Position numbers and translations under genes: made by a program | Assembly: GCF_013403975.1 (NCBI RefSeq) | Contig: NZ_JABFDH010000005.1 | Span: forward strand, 1 to 64,000 | Source: Winogradskyella ursingii | Lineage (GTDB): Bacteria > Bacteroidota > Bacteroidia > Flavobacteriales > Flavobacteriaceae | Length of the DNA stretch: 64,000 nt | Reading direction: 5' to 3' | Part shown: positions 26,260 to 35,213 of the stretch, in pieces | Layout: every line of letters begins with the position of its first letter | How positions within the stretch are numbered: position 1 is the stretch's first letter | The notes under the pieces: generated by a model | Database searches by the model: none | What the model was told of the DNA's origin: nothing | Seen by the model: only the letters and a program-made list of their open reading frames with translations

Positions 26260-26553
26260 TTAATACAGTTCGATGCGCATAAGGTAAATTTTAATTCACA
26301 TAAAAGCAATAGAAATTATTACATATAATATAAATGTGAAAAACCACTAATTGTCAAATTAATACCAAAAATGTATTTTTCTTATCAAAAAAACATTCTT
26401 TTATCGATATTAATGACGATTAATCGTTTTTAAGTGTTAAAAAAATGTTAACAGTTGAAAATTATAAAACTCCGTCTTCTCGATTATCGTAGGTATTATG
26501 TCTCAAACCCAAAAGGGGCAACAGCTAAACCTATTAACCAAAATTATTTCACA
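26260..26553. other. Divergent intergenic region with a palindrome
   Basis: 294 bp between the pyc-unit gene (-) and the beta-helix protein (+). The palindrome ACGATTAATCGT (26416-26427) with a nearby ATCGATATTAAT (26403-26414) could be an operator. The leader from about 26460 contains CCCAAAAGGGG and ATTAACCAAAATTA. A TTG at 26455 opens a frame into the gene but lies in this leader. No clear TAnnTTTG box was found. Confidence 0.35.
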
Positions 26554-29500
26554 ATGAGAAACAAAATTACTCTTGTTATTGCTTCCGCAATGGCATTTTT
26601 TATTTCGACAACTTCTTTTGCACAGGTCGTTACGAGCGGTGCAGATGACGGACCAGGATCACTGCGGCAAACAATTGTAGATGCATCCAACGGAGACACA
26701 ATTACTTTTGATGGAGCTGTTACTACAGTAACTATATATGATGATTTAGAGATTGATAAAGATCTTACAATAAGCGGTCCCTCAGGAGGAACTGTTATTA
26801 TCGATGCCAATTTTGATAATCGAATCTTTAGATTGAGAGCAGGAACTGTAGAGTTTAATAACCTTACGATAACAAATGGTGTTTGTGTCGATGGAGGCGG
26901 AATTAAAATCTCTGACGCAACACTTACAATTAATAATTGTGTTATAACTAATAATAAAGCAATTAGATCAGCGACTCCAGCACCTTCAGGTGGTGGAATT
27001 TTTGTTGATGTAGGTGGTGTTCTAATTGTTAATGACTCAGAAATCTCAAACAACATTGCCAACAGAGCTGGCGGAGGTATTGAAGATAACTCTGGAGCTG
27101 GTTTGGCAATTACGCTTAACAACGTAATTTTAAATAACAATAGTGCCGGTATCGGATCGGGTGCAACTGCTGCTCCAGGAAATGGAGGAGGCCTGCATAT
27201 TACAGGTGCTGGTGATTCAATGATTACTGGTGGTACGGCTAACAATAATATTGCAGCTTCTGAAGGTGGAGGCCTGTGGAATGGTTCTGGAACAATGACA
27301 GTAGACGGAACAATTTTAAACGGTAACGATGCACAAGGTGCTGCTGCAGACAATGGTGGTGGAGCTTTATTTAATAATGGTGGAACTTTAATTGTTCAGA
27401 ATAATGTTACACTTAGCGGAAACACAGCTACTGGAGCGGCTGGTTCTGGTGGCGGAATTCAGAATGTTGATGGAGGAACTGTAACAGTTTCGATGAGTTC
27501 AATAACAGGTAACTCAGCCAATAGAGCAGGTGGTGGTATTGAAGATAACTCTACTAATGGCGTTGGTACATTAGTTTTAACCAACGTAAATCTTAATAAT
27601 AACACAGCAGGTTCAGCGCCGGGAAATGGTGGTGGACTTCATATTACTGGACCAGGTAACGCAACAATTACCAGCGGTACAGTAAACAGCAATATTGCTT
27701 TTAGAGAAGGCGGTGGATTATGGAATGGTTCTGGTACAATGATCGTCGACGGAACTGAAATTAATGGAAACGATGCACAAGGAGCTGCTGCCGATGATGG
27801 AGGTGGAGGTATCTTTAACAATGGAGGTGAGCTTATTGTTAGAAACGGCACTTTAATTACAAACAACATGGCTTCAGGTTCTGCCGGTTCTGGTGGAGGA
27901 ATTTTTAGCTTAACTCCAGGTACCATAAATGTAGATGGTCTAACAATTTCAAACAATACTGCAAATAGAGCAGGTGGTGGAATTGAGATAGCATCAATTC
28001 CTGGCGAACTATATACATTTAACGATGTTACTTTTAGAAATAATGTTGCTACAGGAGCAAATGGAGCACCAGGTAATGGTGGTGCTTATCACATTAGTGG
28101 TGGTGGAGACTCTACATTTACAGATTGCTTAGTAGAACGCAACACTGCTGTAGAAGGTGGTGGGCTTTGGAACGGTACTGGAACTATGACCGTTACAGGC
28201 TTTGACACACAATTAAGTGAAAATGAAGCTACTGGTGATCTTGCAGAGCAAGGTGGTGGAGCTTTATATAATGATGGAGGTACAATGAATGTAAATTCAT
28301 TTGCAGATATATTTAGTAATGTAGCAACTGGTGTTTCAGGGTCAGGTGGTGCAATTTTGAGTACAGGTGGTACTTTAAATACTGATACAATCTTTCTTTC
28401 TTCTAATGGAGCAAATAGAGCAGGTGGTGCTATTGAAATAATAAACGGTACAGCAAACTTAATCGATATTTCACTTATTTTAAATGATGTGAATGGTTTA
28501 GCCACTGGAGGAGCACCAAATCCTGGAAATGGTGGTGGAGTTCATATTACTGGCAACTCTGCAGATGTTACGATTAGTGGTATAGTATTTTTGAACGAAG
28601 CAGCATCAGAAGGTGGTGGGCTTTGGAACAACGGAGGTTCAATGAGTATTGAAGGTGGAACATTTTATGAGAACACTTTTATAGACAACAACAAAGCTTT
28701 TGGTAATTCTGCCGATAATGGTGGAGGCGGAATCTTCAATAATGGAGGAATGTTAGTTGTTGCGAGCGGAACCAATATTGTAAATAACATAGCTAGCGGA
28801 ACATCGGGTTCTGGTGGAGGAATTCAAAATGTTGCTGGAGGCTCAATTGATGTTACAGGTGCTATAATTACCAATAACTCGGCCAATAGAGCAGGTGGTG
28901 GAATTGAGGATAATTCCTCAAATGAAGCCGTGGGAACAATCACTTTAACAAATGTAACGTTAAACAATAACTCAACAGCATCTGCACCAGGAAATGGTGG
29001 TGGTTTGCATATGACTGGTCCTGGAAATTCAATAATTACAGGAGGTACAACAAACGGAAACACTGCATCAAACGAAGGTGGTGGCTTATGGAACGGTTCT
29101 GGTACCATGACCTTAGTTGACCATACAGTAAATGGGAATACAGCATCAGGAAATGATGATGAAGTGCCAGGCGGTTCTGGTGGTGGTGCAATTTATAATG
29201 AAGGAGGTACGCTAGACTTATCAGGTTCAACGGCAATTACAAATAACGTGGCCGACGGAGCACAGTCAACAGGTGGTGGAATTTTAAATGCTGCAGGTAT
29301 ATTAATTGCAGATGGAATTTCAATAACTGGCAATACATCTAACCGTGCAGGTGGTGGAATTGAGACGAATGGAGACAGTTCGGTAGAGCTTACAAATGTT
29401 AACCTGGATGATAATTTTACGGGAGCTGTTACTGGTGCAGGAGCACCTGGTAATGGTGGAGGACTTCACGTTAGTGGAGCTGCACCTGTTACTATCACGG

Positions 29501-32235
29501 GAGGAACCGTAAATGGTAACATAGCCGCTAAAGAAGGTGGCGGACTTTGGAACAACCAAGGTGTACTTACTATTAATGGTACTACTATTTCAGGAAACGA
29601 TGCGCAAGGTGATTTCGTTGCTGGCCCTCCTGTACAAATCGTTGGAGGTGGAGGTATCTTTGCAGAAGACGGTATGGGATCTGTTGTAATCAATGAAGGA
29701 ACAACTATTTCAGGAAACTTCGCCTCAGGAACTCAAGGTTCTGGTGGGGGAATCCTCATGGCAACAGGTACAATGTTGACCATCAATGGAACGGAAGGAT
29801 CTCCTGTGACAATTTCGGATAACGCAGCCAGCCGAGCTGGAGGTGGACTTGAGGATTGGTCATTGAGCGCCAATGTAAATACATTAACTAATGTTAATTT
29901 CACAGGTAATACCGCAGGATTGAACAACGGTAGTTTTACAGCCGATGGAGGACCTGGAAACGGTGGAGCGATCCACGTAACGGGACCTGGAGATAACATG
30001 ATCAGTGGTGGCTCTGCAGTTATGAATATGGCAGCCAACGAAGGTGGTGGATTTTGGAACGGTTCTGGTACAATGAGCATTGCCGATACTACGATAGATC
30101 AAAATACAGCATCAGGAAATGATGTTGAGGTAGCTGGAGCTGCTGGTGGTGGCGGACTTTTTAATGAAGGCGGTACTTTAAACTTATTAGGTTCAACGGC
30201 AATAACAAATAACGTGGCCGATGGAGCACAATCAACAGGTGGTGGAATTTTAAATGCTGCAGGTATTTTAATTGCAGATGGAATTTCAATAACTGGCAAT
30301 ACATCTAACCGTGCAGGTGGTGGAATTGAGACCAATGGTGACAGTTCGGTAGAGCTTACAAATGTCAACCTGGATGATAATTTTACGGGAGCTGTTACTG
30401 GTGCAGGAGCACCTGGTAATGGTGGAGGACTTCACGTTAGTGGAGCAGCACCTGTTACTATCACGGGAGGAACTGTAAATGGTAACATAGCCGCTAAAGA
30501 AGGTGGTGGACTTTGGAACAACCAAGGAGTACTTACTATTAATGGTACTACTATATCAGGAAACGATGCGCAAGGTAACTTTGTTGGTGGTGAGAATGTA
30601 GAGATTGTTGGAGGTGGAGGTATCTTCGCCGAAGACGGTATGGGATCTGTTGTAATCAATGAAGGAACAACTATTTCAGGAAACTTCGCTTCAGGAACTC
30701 AAGGTTCCGGTGGTGGAATCCTCATGGCAACAGGTACAATGTTGACCATCAATGGAACGGAAGGATCTCCTGTGACAATTTCGGATAACGCAGCCAGCCG
30801 AGCTGGAGGTGGACTTGAGGATTGGTCATTGAGCGCCAATGTAAATACATTAACTAATGTTAATTTCACAGGTAATACCGCAGGATTGAACAACGGTAGT
30901 TTTACAGCCGATGGAGGACCTGGAAACGGAGGAGCGATCCATGTAACAGGACCTGGAGATAACTTGATTTTTGGAGGTACTGTATCAATGAATAGTGCTG
31001 CTGCAGAAGGTGGAGGATTTTGGAATGGTTCAGGAACGATGACCGTTGATGGAACTTCATTAAGTGAAAATGATGCTCAAGGAGATGACGCTTCAAATGG
31101 TGGTGGAGCACTATTTAATAATGGTGGAACGCTAATTGTTCAAAATGGTGTGTCAATAACCAATAATACAGCCACAGGAGCTGCTGGTTCTGGTGGTGGT
31201 ATTCAAGGTGTTGATGGAGGATCAGTAACTGTCTCTAGTGCTACAATTACTGGTAACACTTCTAATAGAGCAGGTGGTGGTATAGAAATGGCTGCAGGAT
31301 CCTTGGACATGTCTAGTACAGATTTAAGTAATAATAATGCAGGTGCTGCACCAGGTAATGGAGGTGGACTTCATTTAGGTGGAGCTGCTACAGCAACAGT
31401 ATCATTAAGTACTGTAAGAAATAATGTTGCCGTTGAAGGTGGTGGACTTTGGAATGCTGGATCATCTATGATGGTTACAACTTCTGAAATTTCAGGAAAC
31501 TCAGCTAGCGAAGGTGGAGGAGTTTATAACGAAACTGGTGGAGCTACAACGGTTATGACAAGTACAGTGTCTAGTAATTCAGCATCAACTTCTGGTGGTG
31601 GTTTAACCAATAATGGTACAAGTTTAGATCTTAATGCTGTTACGGTTGCTATGAATACGACATCTGGAAATGGTGGTGGTATTAATGCAGGTAGTAGTGT
31701 ATCCTTAAAGAACTCTATTGTTGCATTAAATACGGCTGGTTCTGATAATGATACTTCGGGTACAATTGCAGACAATGGTTTTAATATATTAGGAGGTAAT
31801 CCAATGTTAGGTCCATTGCAAGATAATGGTGGTACAACATTTACGCATCAGCTATTAGCAGAATCTCCAGCTTATGATGCAGGTGATCCGGCTGACAATT
31901 TTAATGATCAAATTGATCAGGCCGTATTTGGAGATGCACGTGATATAGGTGCTTTTGAAGCTCAAGAAGTATTGTCTGTCGAGGACTTTAATAAAGTATC
32001 TGTATTGAATATTTATCCTAATCCAACAAGAGGACAATTTAATATTGTCATTAACGATTCGGTTTCTGGGAATATAAATGTTGAAATTATTTCAATGACC
32101 GGTAAACTGGTTCAGAAATTGGCCTTAGGTAATGGTATAAACAATTTGGATATTACCGGAATGACTTCAGGTATATACATTGTAAATGTTTCTACTGACA
32201 AAGGTAGAACTTCTCACAAATTAGTTTTAGATTAA
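26554..32235 (+). CDS. Giant right-handed beta-helix surface protein, T9SS type A sorted
   Basis: 1,893 residues from the ATG at 26554 (MRNKITLVIASAMAFFISTT gives a normal signal peptide ending SFAQ). A CSLREPINDA-like opening (GADDGPGSLRQTIVDA) leads into more than 30 parallel beta-helix turns of the types NRAGGGIE, GNGGGLHITG and EGGGLWNGSGTM, resembling Pmp/extracellular-repeat adhesins. After the helix, NGFNILGGNPMLGPLQDNGG and DIGAFEAQ form the choice-of-anchor Q end. The last ~75 residues (IYPNPTRGQFNIVIN to KLVLD) are a Por-secretion type A tail. Predicted exported and surface-attached; binding target unknown. Contains a long internal duplication. Confidence 0.88.
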   Translation: MRNKITLVIASAMAFFISTTSFAQVVTSGADDGPGSLRQTIVDASNGDTITFDGAVTTVTIYDDLEIDKDLTISGPSGGTVIIDANFDNRIFRLRAGTVEFNNLTITNGVCVDGGGIKISDATLTINNCVITNNKAIRSATPAPSGGGIFVDVGGVLIVNDSEISNNIANRAGGGIEDNSGAGLAITLNNVILNNNSAGIGSGATAAPGNGGGLHITGAGDSMITGGTANNNIAASEGGGLWNGSGTMTVDGTILNGNDAQGAAADNGGGALFNNGGTLIVQNNVTLSGNTATGAAGSGGGIQNVDGGTVTVSMSSITGNSANRAGGGIEDNSTNGVGTLVLTNVNLNNNTAGSAPGNGGGLHITGPGNATITSGTVNSNIAFREGGGLWNGSGTMIVDGTEINGNDAQGAAADDGGGGIFNNGGELIVRNGTLITNNMASGSAGSGGGIFSLTPGTINVDGLTISNNTANRAGGGIEIASIPGELYTFNDVTFRNNVATGANGAPGNGGAYHISGGGDSTFTDCLVERNTAVEGGGLWNGTGTMTVTGFDTQLSENEATGDLAEQGGGALYNDGGTMNVNSFADIFSNVATGVSGSGGAILSTGGTLNTDTIFLSSNGANRAGGAIEIINGTANLIDISLILNDVNGLATGGAPNPGNGGGVHITGNSADVTISGIVFLNEAASEGGGLWNNGGSMSIEGGTFYENTFIDNNKAFGNSADNGGGGIFNNGGMLVVASGTNIVNNIASGTSGSGGGIQNVAGGSIDVTGAIITNNSANRAGGGIEDNSSNEAVGTITLTNVTLNNNSTASAPGNGGGLHMTGPGNSIITGGTTNGNTASNEGGGLWNGSGTMTLVDHTVNGNTASGNDDEVPGGSGGGAIYNEGGTLDLSGSTAITNNVADGAQSTGGGILNAAGILIADGISITGNTSNRAGGGIETNGDSSVELTNVNLDDNFTGAVTGAGAPGNGGGLHVSGAAPVTITGGTVNGNIAAKEGGGLWNNQGVLTINGTTISGNDAQGDFVAGPPVQIVGGGGIFAEDGMGSVVINEGTTISGNFASGTQGSGGGILMATGTMLTINGTEGSPVTISDNAASRAGGGLEDWSLSANVNTLTNVNFTGNTAGLNNGSFTADGGPGNGGAIHVTGPGDNMISGGSAVMNMAANEGGGFWNGSGTMSIADTTIDQNTASGNDVEVAGAAGGGGLFNEGGTLNLLGSTAITNNVADGAQSTGGGILNAAGILIADGISITGNTSNRAGGGIETNGDSSVELTNVNLDDNFTGAVTGAGAPGNGGGLHVSGAAPVTITGGTVNGNIAAKEGGGLWNNQGVLTINGTTISGNDAQGNFVGGENVEIVGGGGIFAEDGMGSVVINEGTTISGNFASGTQGSGGGILMATGTMLTINGTEGSPVTISDNAASRAGGGLEDWSLSANVNTLTNVNFTGNTAGLNNGSFTADGGPGNGGAIHVTGPGDNLIFGGTVSMNSAAAEGGGFWNGSGTMTVDGTSLSENDAQGDDASNGGGALFNNGGTLIVQNGVSITNNTATGAAGSGGGIQGVDGGSVTVSSATITGNTSNRAGGGIEMAAGSLDMSSTDLSNNNAGAAPGNGGGLHLGGAATATVSLSTVRNNVAVEGGGLWNAGSSMMVTTSEISGNSASEGGGVYNETGGATTVMTSTVSSNSASTSGGGLTNNGTSLDLNAVTVAMNTTSGNGGGINAGSSVSLKNSIVALNTAGSDNDTSGTIADNGFNILGGNPMLGPLQDNGGTTFTHQLLAESPAYDAGDPADNFNDQIDQAVFGDARDIGAFEAQEVLSVEDFNKVSVLNIYPNPTRGQFNIVINDSVSGNINVEIISMTGKLVQKLALGNGINNLDITGMTSGIYIVNVSTDKGRTSHKLVLD
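29137..30966 (+). repeat. Internal direct duplication, 864 bp, period 966 bp
   Basis: 29137-30000 and 30103-30966 align without net gaps; period 966 bp (322 codons). The second halves (for example 29640-29990 against 30606-30956) differ at only a few third positions, whereas GDFVAGPPVQ versus GNFVGGENVE marks a local hypervariable patch. It lies inside the beta-helix gene and keeps the frame. Confidence 0.9.
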
Positions 32236-32250
32236 TTACTTCTTAAGTAG

Positions 32251-32278
32251 AAAAGACCATCTAAAGGTGGTCTTTTTT
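32251..32278 (+). terminator. Terminator of the beta-helix gene
   Basis: AAAAGACCATC / GGTGGTCTTTT stem (one T-G wobble), TAAA loop, then a T-run. It lies 15 bp after the stop codon. Confidence 0.9.
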
Positions 32279-32297
32279 AATGGTATTTTGTAATAAC

Positions 32298-32360
32298 TAA
32301 AAAAGCGTAAGTGTTTTAAACTTACGCTTTTTAGCTATTAACCAACTTGGGATTGTTAAT
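32298..32360 (-). other. TTGGTTAATAGC tract plus terminator hairpin (- strand)
   Basis: On -: ...CCCAAGTTGGTTAATAGC, then the stem AAAGCGTAAGT / ACTTACGCTTT with a seven-base loop and T-run. It lies downstream of the Crp/Fnr gene and facing away from it. The tract AAGTTGGTTAATAGC is shared exactly with the element at 41353-41415; a related TTGGTTGGTTAG tract precedes the terminator at 11754. Just upstream on - GTACTTT...AAAGTAC forms another stem. It is a terminator at least; the conserved tract is unexplained. Confidence 0.55.
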
Positions 32361-32449
32361 GTTGTACTTTTTTATTTAGGGTTTAAAGTACAGGTGCGAA
32401 ACTATACTAAATGATTGAACCATAAATTGATATATGATAATAACGATAA

Positions 32450-33034
32450 TTATTTTTTATAAATTTCTTTTCTTATTCTGCTAAGGCTTTCATTTGTTAT
32501 ACCTAAATAGGAAGCTATATGGTAATTTTTCACCTTTGCCTCTATGTCTGGATATTGTTTGACAAAATTTTTATACCGTACTTGAGCCGACAGAGACATG
32601 TTAGACAGTATTCTTCTCTGAAACATACTAAAGGCACTCTCTAGTTTATTTCTGCCATAAGTGTTTATGCTTACTATATCGTTGCAGAGGTTTTGCCAAT
32701 CTTGAATGGAAAGTTTGTAGATCTTCGCATTTTCAATCACTTCGAGATTCATCATTGCTTCTGACCGAGAGAAAAAAGCCGAAAAATCTGTGATCCACCA
32801 ATCCTTAATTCCGAATTGTAATGTATGCTCTTTGCCATTTTCTTCGATACAGTAAGTTCTAAGACAGCCACTCCAAATGTAATACATGTTGTTGACGATA
32901 TCTCCAGATTCGAAAACTTTTTCCCCTTTCTTATATTCTTCGTGATGAAGAACTATATCAATTCTTTCAAGTTCTTCGTCAGATAATGGTACATTTTTAA
33001 AAATTGTATTTATATGCGAATCTTGTTGAGACAT
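32450..33034 (-). CDS. Crp/Fnr family transcriptional regulator
   Basis: 194 residues. N-terminal cyclic-nucleotide-binding-like barrel (EEYKKGEKVFESGDIVNNMY, IWSGCLRTYCIEENGKEHTL) and a C-terminal winged HTH with YHIASYLGITNESLSRIRKE. The cyclic-nucleotide phosphate cassette (GE....R..A) is not evident and no Cys cluster for an iron-sulfur centre is present, so the ligand is unknown. Alone on its strand after htpG's terminator. About 200 bases with two hairpins follow, so its 3' UTR may be long. Confidence 0.88.
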   Translation of the reverse strand: MSQQDSHINTIFKNVPLSDEELERIDIVLHHEEYKKGEKVFESGDIVNNMYYIWSGCLRTYCIEENGKEHTLQFGIKDWWITDFSAFFSRSEAMMNLEVIENAKIYKLSIQDWQNLCNDIVSINTYGRNKLESAFSMFQRRILSNMSLSAQVRYKNFVKQYPDIEAKVKNYHIASYLGITNESLSRIRKEIYKK

Positions 33035-33084
33035 TTTTTAGTTTTTATTAAAAGTATAATAATTAATTCAAATTTCATTAATAT

Positions 33085-33121
33085 AAAAAAACCACCTTGA
33101 ATTAACAAAGTGGTTTTTTAT
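33085..33121 (-). terminator. Terminator of htpG
   Basis: AAAAACCACCTT / AAAGTGGTTTTT (one mismatch) with an eight-base loop and A/T runs on both sides. It separates htpG (stop 33139) from the Crp/Fnr gene. Confidence 0.85.
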
Positions 33122-33138
33122 TCTGTTATTTAAAATTC

Positions 33139-35049
33139 TTATTTTATCATGTCATAACTTCGCTTGATAAAGTTCGTAAGCTCTTCACCTTTGAGTAGCC
33201 CTTGTGACAAACGTGCCAAATCTAAACTTTGATTAATCAAACGTTCTTGTTTCTTTTTGGTTTTGGTGTTTAAAATCTCTCCGACCAATTCAGAATTTGT
33301 ATTCACTATAAGGTTGTACATCTCCGGCATATTGCCCATAAACATACCGCCTCCGCCACCAGTGGCTTGCATTTCTTTCATACGTCGCATAAATTCTGGT
33401 TGCGTAATGATAAATGGTGAAGCATCGCTATCCATAGCTTCTAATTGTACCATGAACTTTTCTGACGGCACAACATCTTTCAGTAATTCATCTAATTTAG
33501 TTTTTTCTTCATCAGATAATTTTGAGATGGCATTTTCTTCTTTTTTGATGAGGTTGTCTATATGATCACCATCGACGCGTGCGAATGAAATATTTTCTTT
33601 TGTTGTTTCCAATTTCTGAATTAAATGCGAAACGATTGGTGAATCTAAAAGTAATACCTCGTAACCTTTGGCCTTTGCAGTTTCAATGTAAGCGTGTTGC
33701 TCATCTTTATTGGAAGCATACAGAATTACCATTTTATCATCCTTGTCAGTCTGCTTTGCTTTAATGGCGTTGGTTAACTCTTCAAAAGTGTAATATTTTC
33801 CATCTACTGTTGGATAGAGTGCAAATGCGTCTGCTTTTTCAAAGAATTTTTCTTCGGAAAGCATACCGTATTCAATTACAATTTTGATATCGTCCCATTT
33901 CTTTTCAAAATCCTCCCGGTTATTGTTAAATAAGGATTTTAACTTATCTGCCACTTTTCGTGTAATGTAAGATGAAATCTTCTTTACATTACCATCGGCT
34001 TGTAGGTAAGAACGGGACACATTTAATGGTATATCTGGCGAATCAATCACACCTCTCAACATCGTTAAGAATTCTGGTACAATACCTTCAACATTATCGG
34101 TTACAAATACTTGATTTTGATACAGCTGAATCTTATCTTTTTGAATGTTGATGTCATTCGTCATTTTTGGGAAATATAATATTCCCGTTAGGTTGAATGG
34201 GTAGTCCACATTCAAATGAATATTAAATAACGGCTCCTCAAACTGCATTGGATACAGTTCTCTGTAGAATTTTTTATAATCCTCTTCTTCTAATTCCGAT
34301 GGCTGTTTGGTCCATGCTGGATCAGGATTATTGATGATATCATCAACCGTAATTTTTTTGTGTGGCTCGGTAGTTTCTTTGCCGTCTTTATCTTTTGTGG
34401 TCTTAGGCGTAAAATCTGGATCGTTTATTTCCTTTGTTCCAAATTTGATTGGAATTGGCATAAACTTGTTGTACTTGTTCAACAACTCGCGGATTTTACT
34501 TTCCTCCAAAAATTCAGTTGAATCTTCAGAAATGTGAAGAATGATTTCCGTACCTCTTTCAGTTTTATCTGCTTTCTCTAAAGTGAACTCTGGTGAACCA
34601 TCACACGTCCAATGTGCGGCAGGTTCATCTTTATAAGATTTAGTAATAATTTCAACCTTATCTGCCACCATAAATGCAGAATAGAATCCAAGACCGAAGT
34701 GTCCTATAATACCAGAATCTTTAGCTGAATCTTTGTACTTATCCAAAAATTCTTCAGCACCAGAAAATGCAATTTGGTTAATGTATTTTTCAACTTCCTC
34801 TGCTGTCATACCCACACCTTGGTCTATGACGTGAAGTTTTTTACCTTCTTTATCAACTTTTACCTCGATAATTGGGTTACCATATTCAACCTTTGCTTCA
34901 CCTATGCTGGTGAGGTGCTTCATTTTTAATGTCGCATCTGTTGCATTACTAATGAGCTCACGTAAGAAGATTTCGTGGTCACTGTATAAAAACTTTTTAA
35001 TTAACGGAAAGATATTTTCTACCGATACGTTAATGTTTCCTTTTGCCAT
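33139..35049 (-). CDS. htpG: Molecular chaperone HtpG (Hsp90)
   Basis: 636 residues. ATP-binding (GHKL) domain: ELISNATDATLK, DQGVGMTAEEV and GHFGLGFYSAFMVADKV, with the catalytic Glu and Asn in the first helix. Middle domain RGVIDSPDIPLNVSRSYLQ carries the catalytic Arg. The C-terminal dimerisation region is shorter than in eukaryotes and lacks MEEVD. A long charged insert (TPKTTKDKDGKETTEPHKK, about 215-235) follows the N domain and is typical of Bacteroidota HtpG. Upstream the REP-like element at 35064-35087 begins 15 bp before the start. Confidence 0.96.
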   Translation of the reverse strand: MAKGNINVSVENIFPLIKKFLYSDHEIFLRELISNATDATLKMKHLTSIGEAKVEYGNPIIEVKVDKEGKKLHVIDQGVGMTAEEVEKYINQIAFSGAEEFLDKYKDSAKDSGIIGHFGLGFYSAFMVADKVEIITKSYKDEPAAHWTCDGSPEFTLEKADKTERGTEIILHISEDSTEFLEESKIRELLNKYNKFMPIPIKFGTKEINDPDFTPKTTKDKDGKETTEPHKKITVDDIINNPDPAWTKQPSELEEEDYKKFYRELYPMQFEEPLFNIHLNVDYPFNLTGILYFPKMTNDINIQKDKIQLYQNQVFVTDNVEGIVPEFLTMLRGVIDSPDIPLNVSRSYLQADGNVKKISSYITRKVADKLKSLFNNNREDFEKKWDDIKIVIEYGMLSEEKFFEKADAFALYPTVDGKYYTFEELTNAIKAKQTDKDDKMVILYASNKDEQHAYIETAKAKGYEVLLLDSPIVSHLIQKLETTKENISFARVDGDHIDNLIKKEENAISKLSDEEKTKLDELLKDVVPSEKFMVQLEAMDSDASPFIITQPEFMRRMKEMQATGGGGGMFMGNMPEMYNLIVNTNSELVGEILNTKTKKKQERLINQSLDLARLSQGLLKGEELTNFIKRSYDMIK

Positions 35050-35063
35050 AATATGTAGTTTTT

Positions 35064-35087
35064 GTCATTCCTGCGTAAGCAGAAATC
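35064..35087 (+). repeat. REP-like element upstream of htpG
   Basis: GTCATTCCTGCGTAAGC followed by AGAAATC matches the 24-bp unit at 19968-19991 with three mismatches. It lies between the htpG start and its upstream neighbour. Confidence 0.55.
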
Positions 35088-35163
35088 TAATTATATATTG
35101 TTTTAATTATGTTGAACTACTAGACAAATAAAATACCAACTAAACATTTGTGACAAGATGACA

Positions 35164-35191
35164 TAAAAAAAGCCGCTCAAATTGAGCGGCT
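35164..35191 (-). terminator. Terminator of the S9 peptidase gene
   Basis: Stem AGCCGCTCAA / TTGAGCGGCT with a one-base centre (probably opens to a larger loop), seven T on the - strand. 23 bp after the stop codon at 35214. Confidence 0.85.
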
Positions 35192-35213
35192 ATGTATTGA
35201 TATGAAATTAAAA

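Noticed and set aside
26455-26553. TTG start adding 33 residues to the beta-helix protein
   Set aside because: The added sequence is not a signal peptide; MRNKITLVIAS at 26554 is.
26544-27353. Long - strand frames (also 27639-27956, 28089-28505, 29733-30080, 31524-31775) within the beta-helix gene
   Set aside because: Pro/Pro-Ser-rich shadow products of the GGA/GGT codons on +; no start context and they recur with the duplication.
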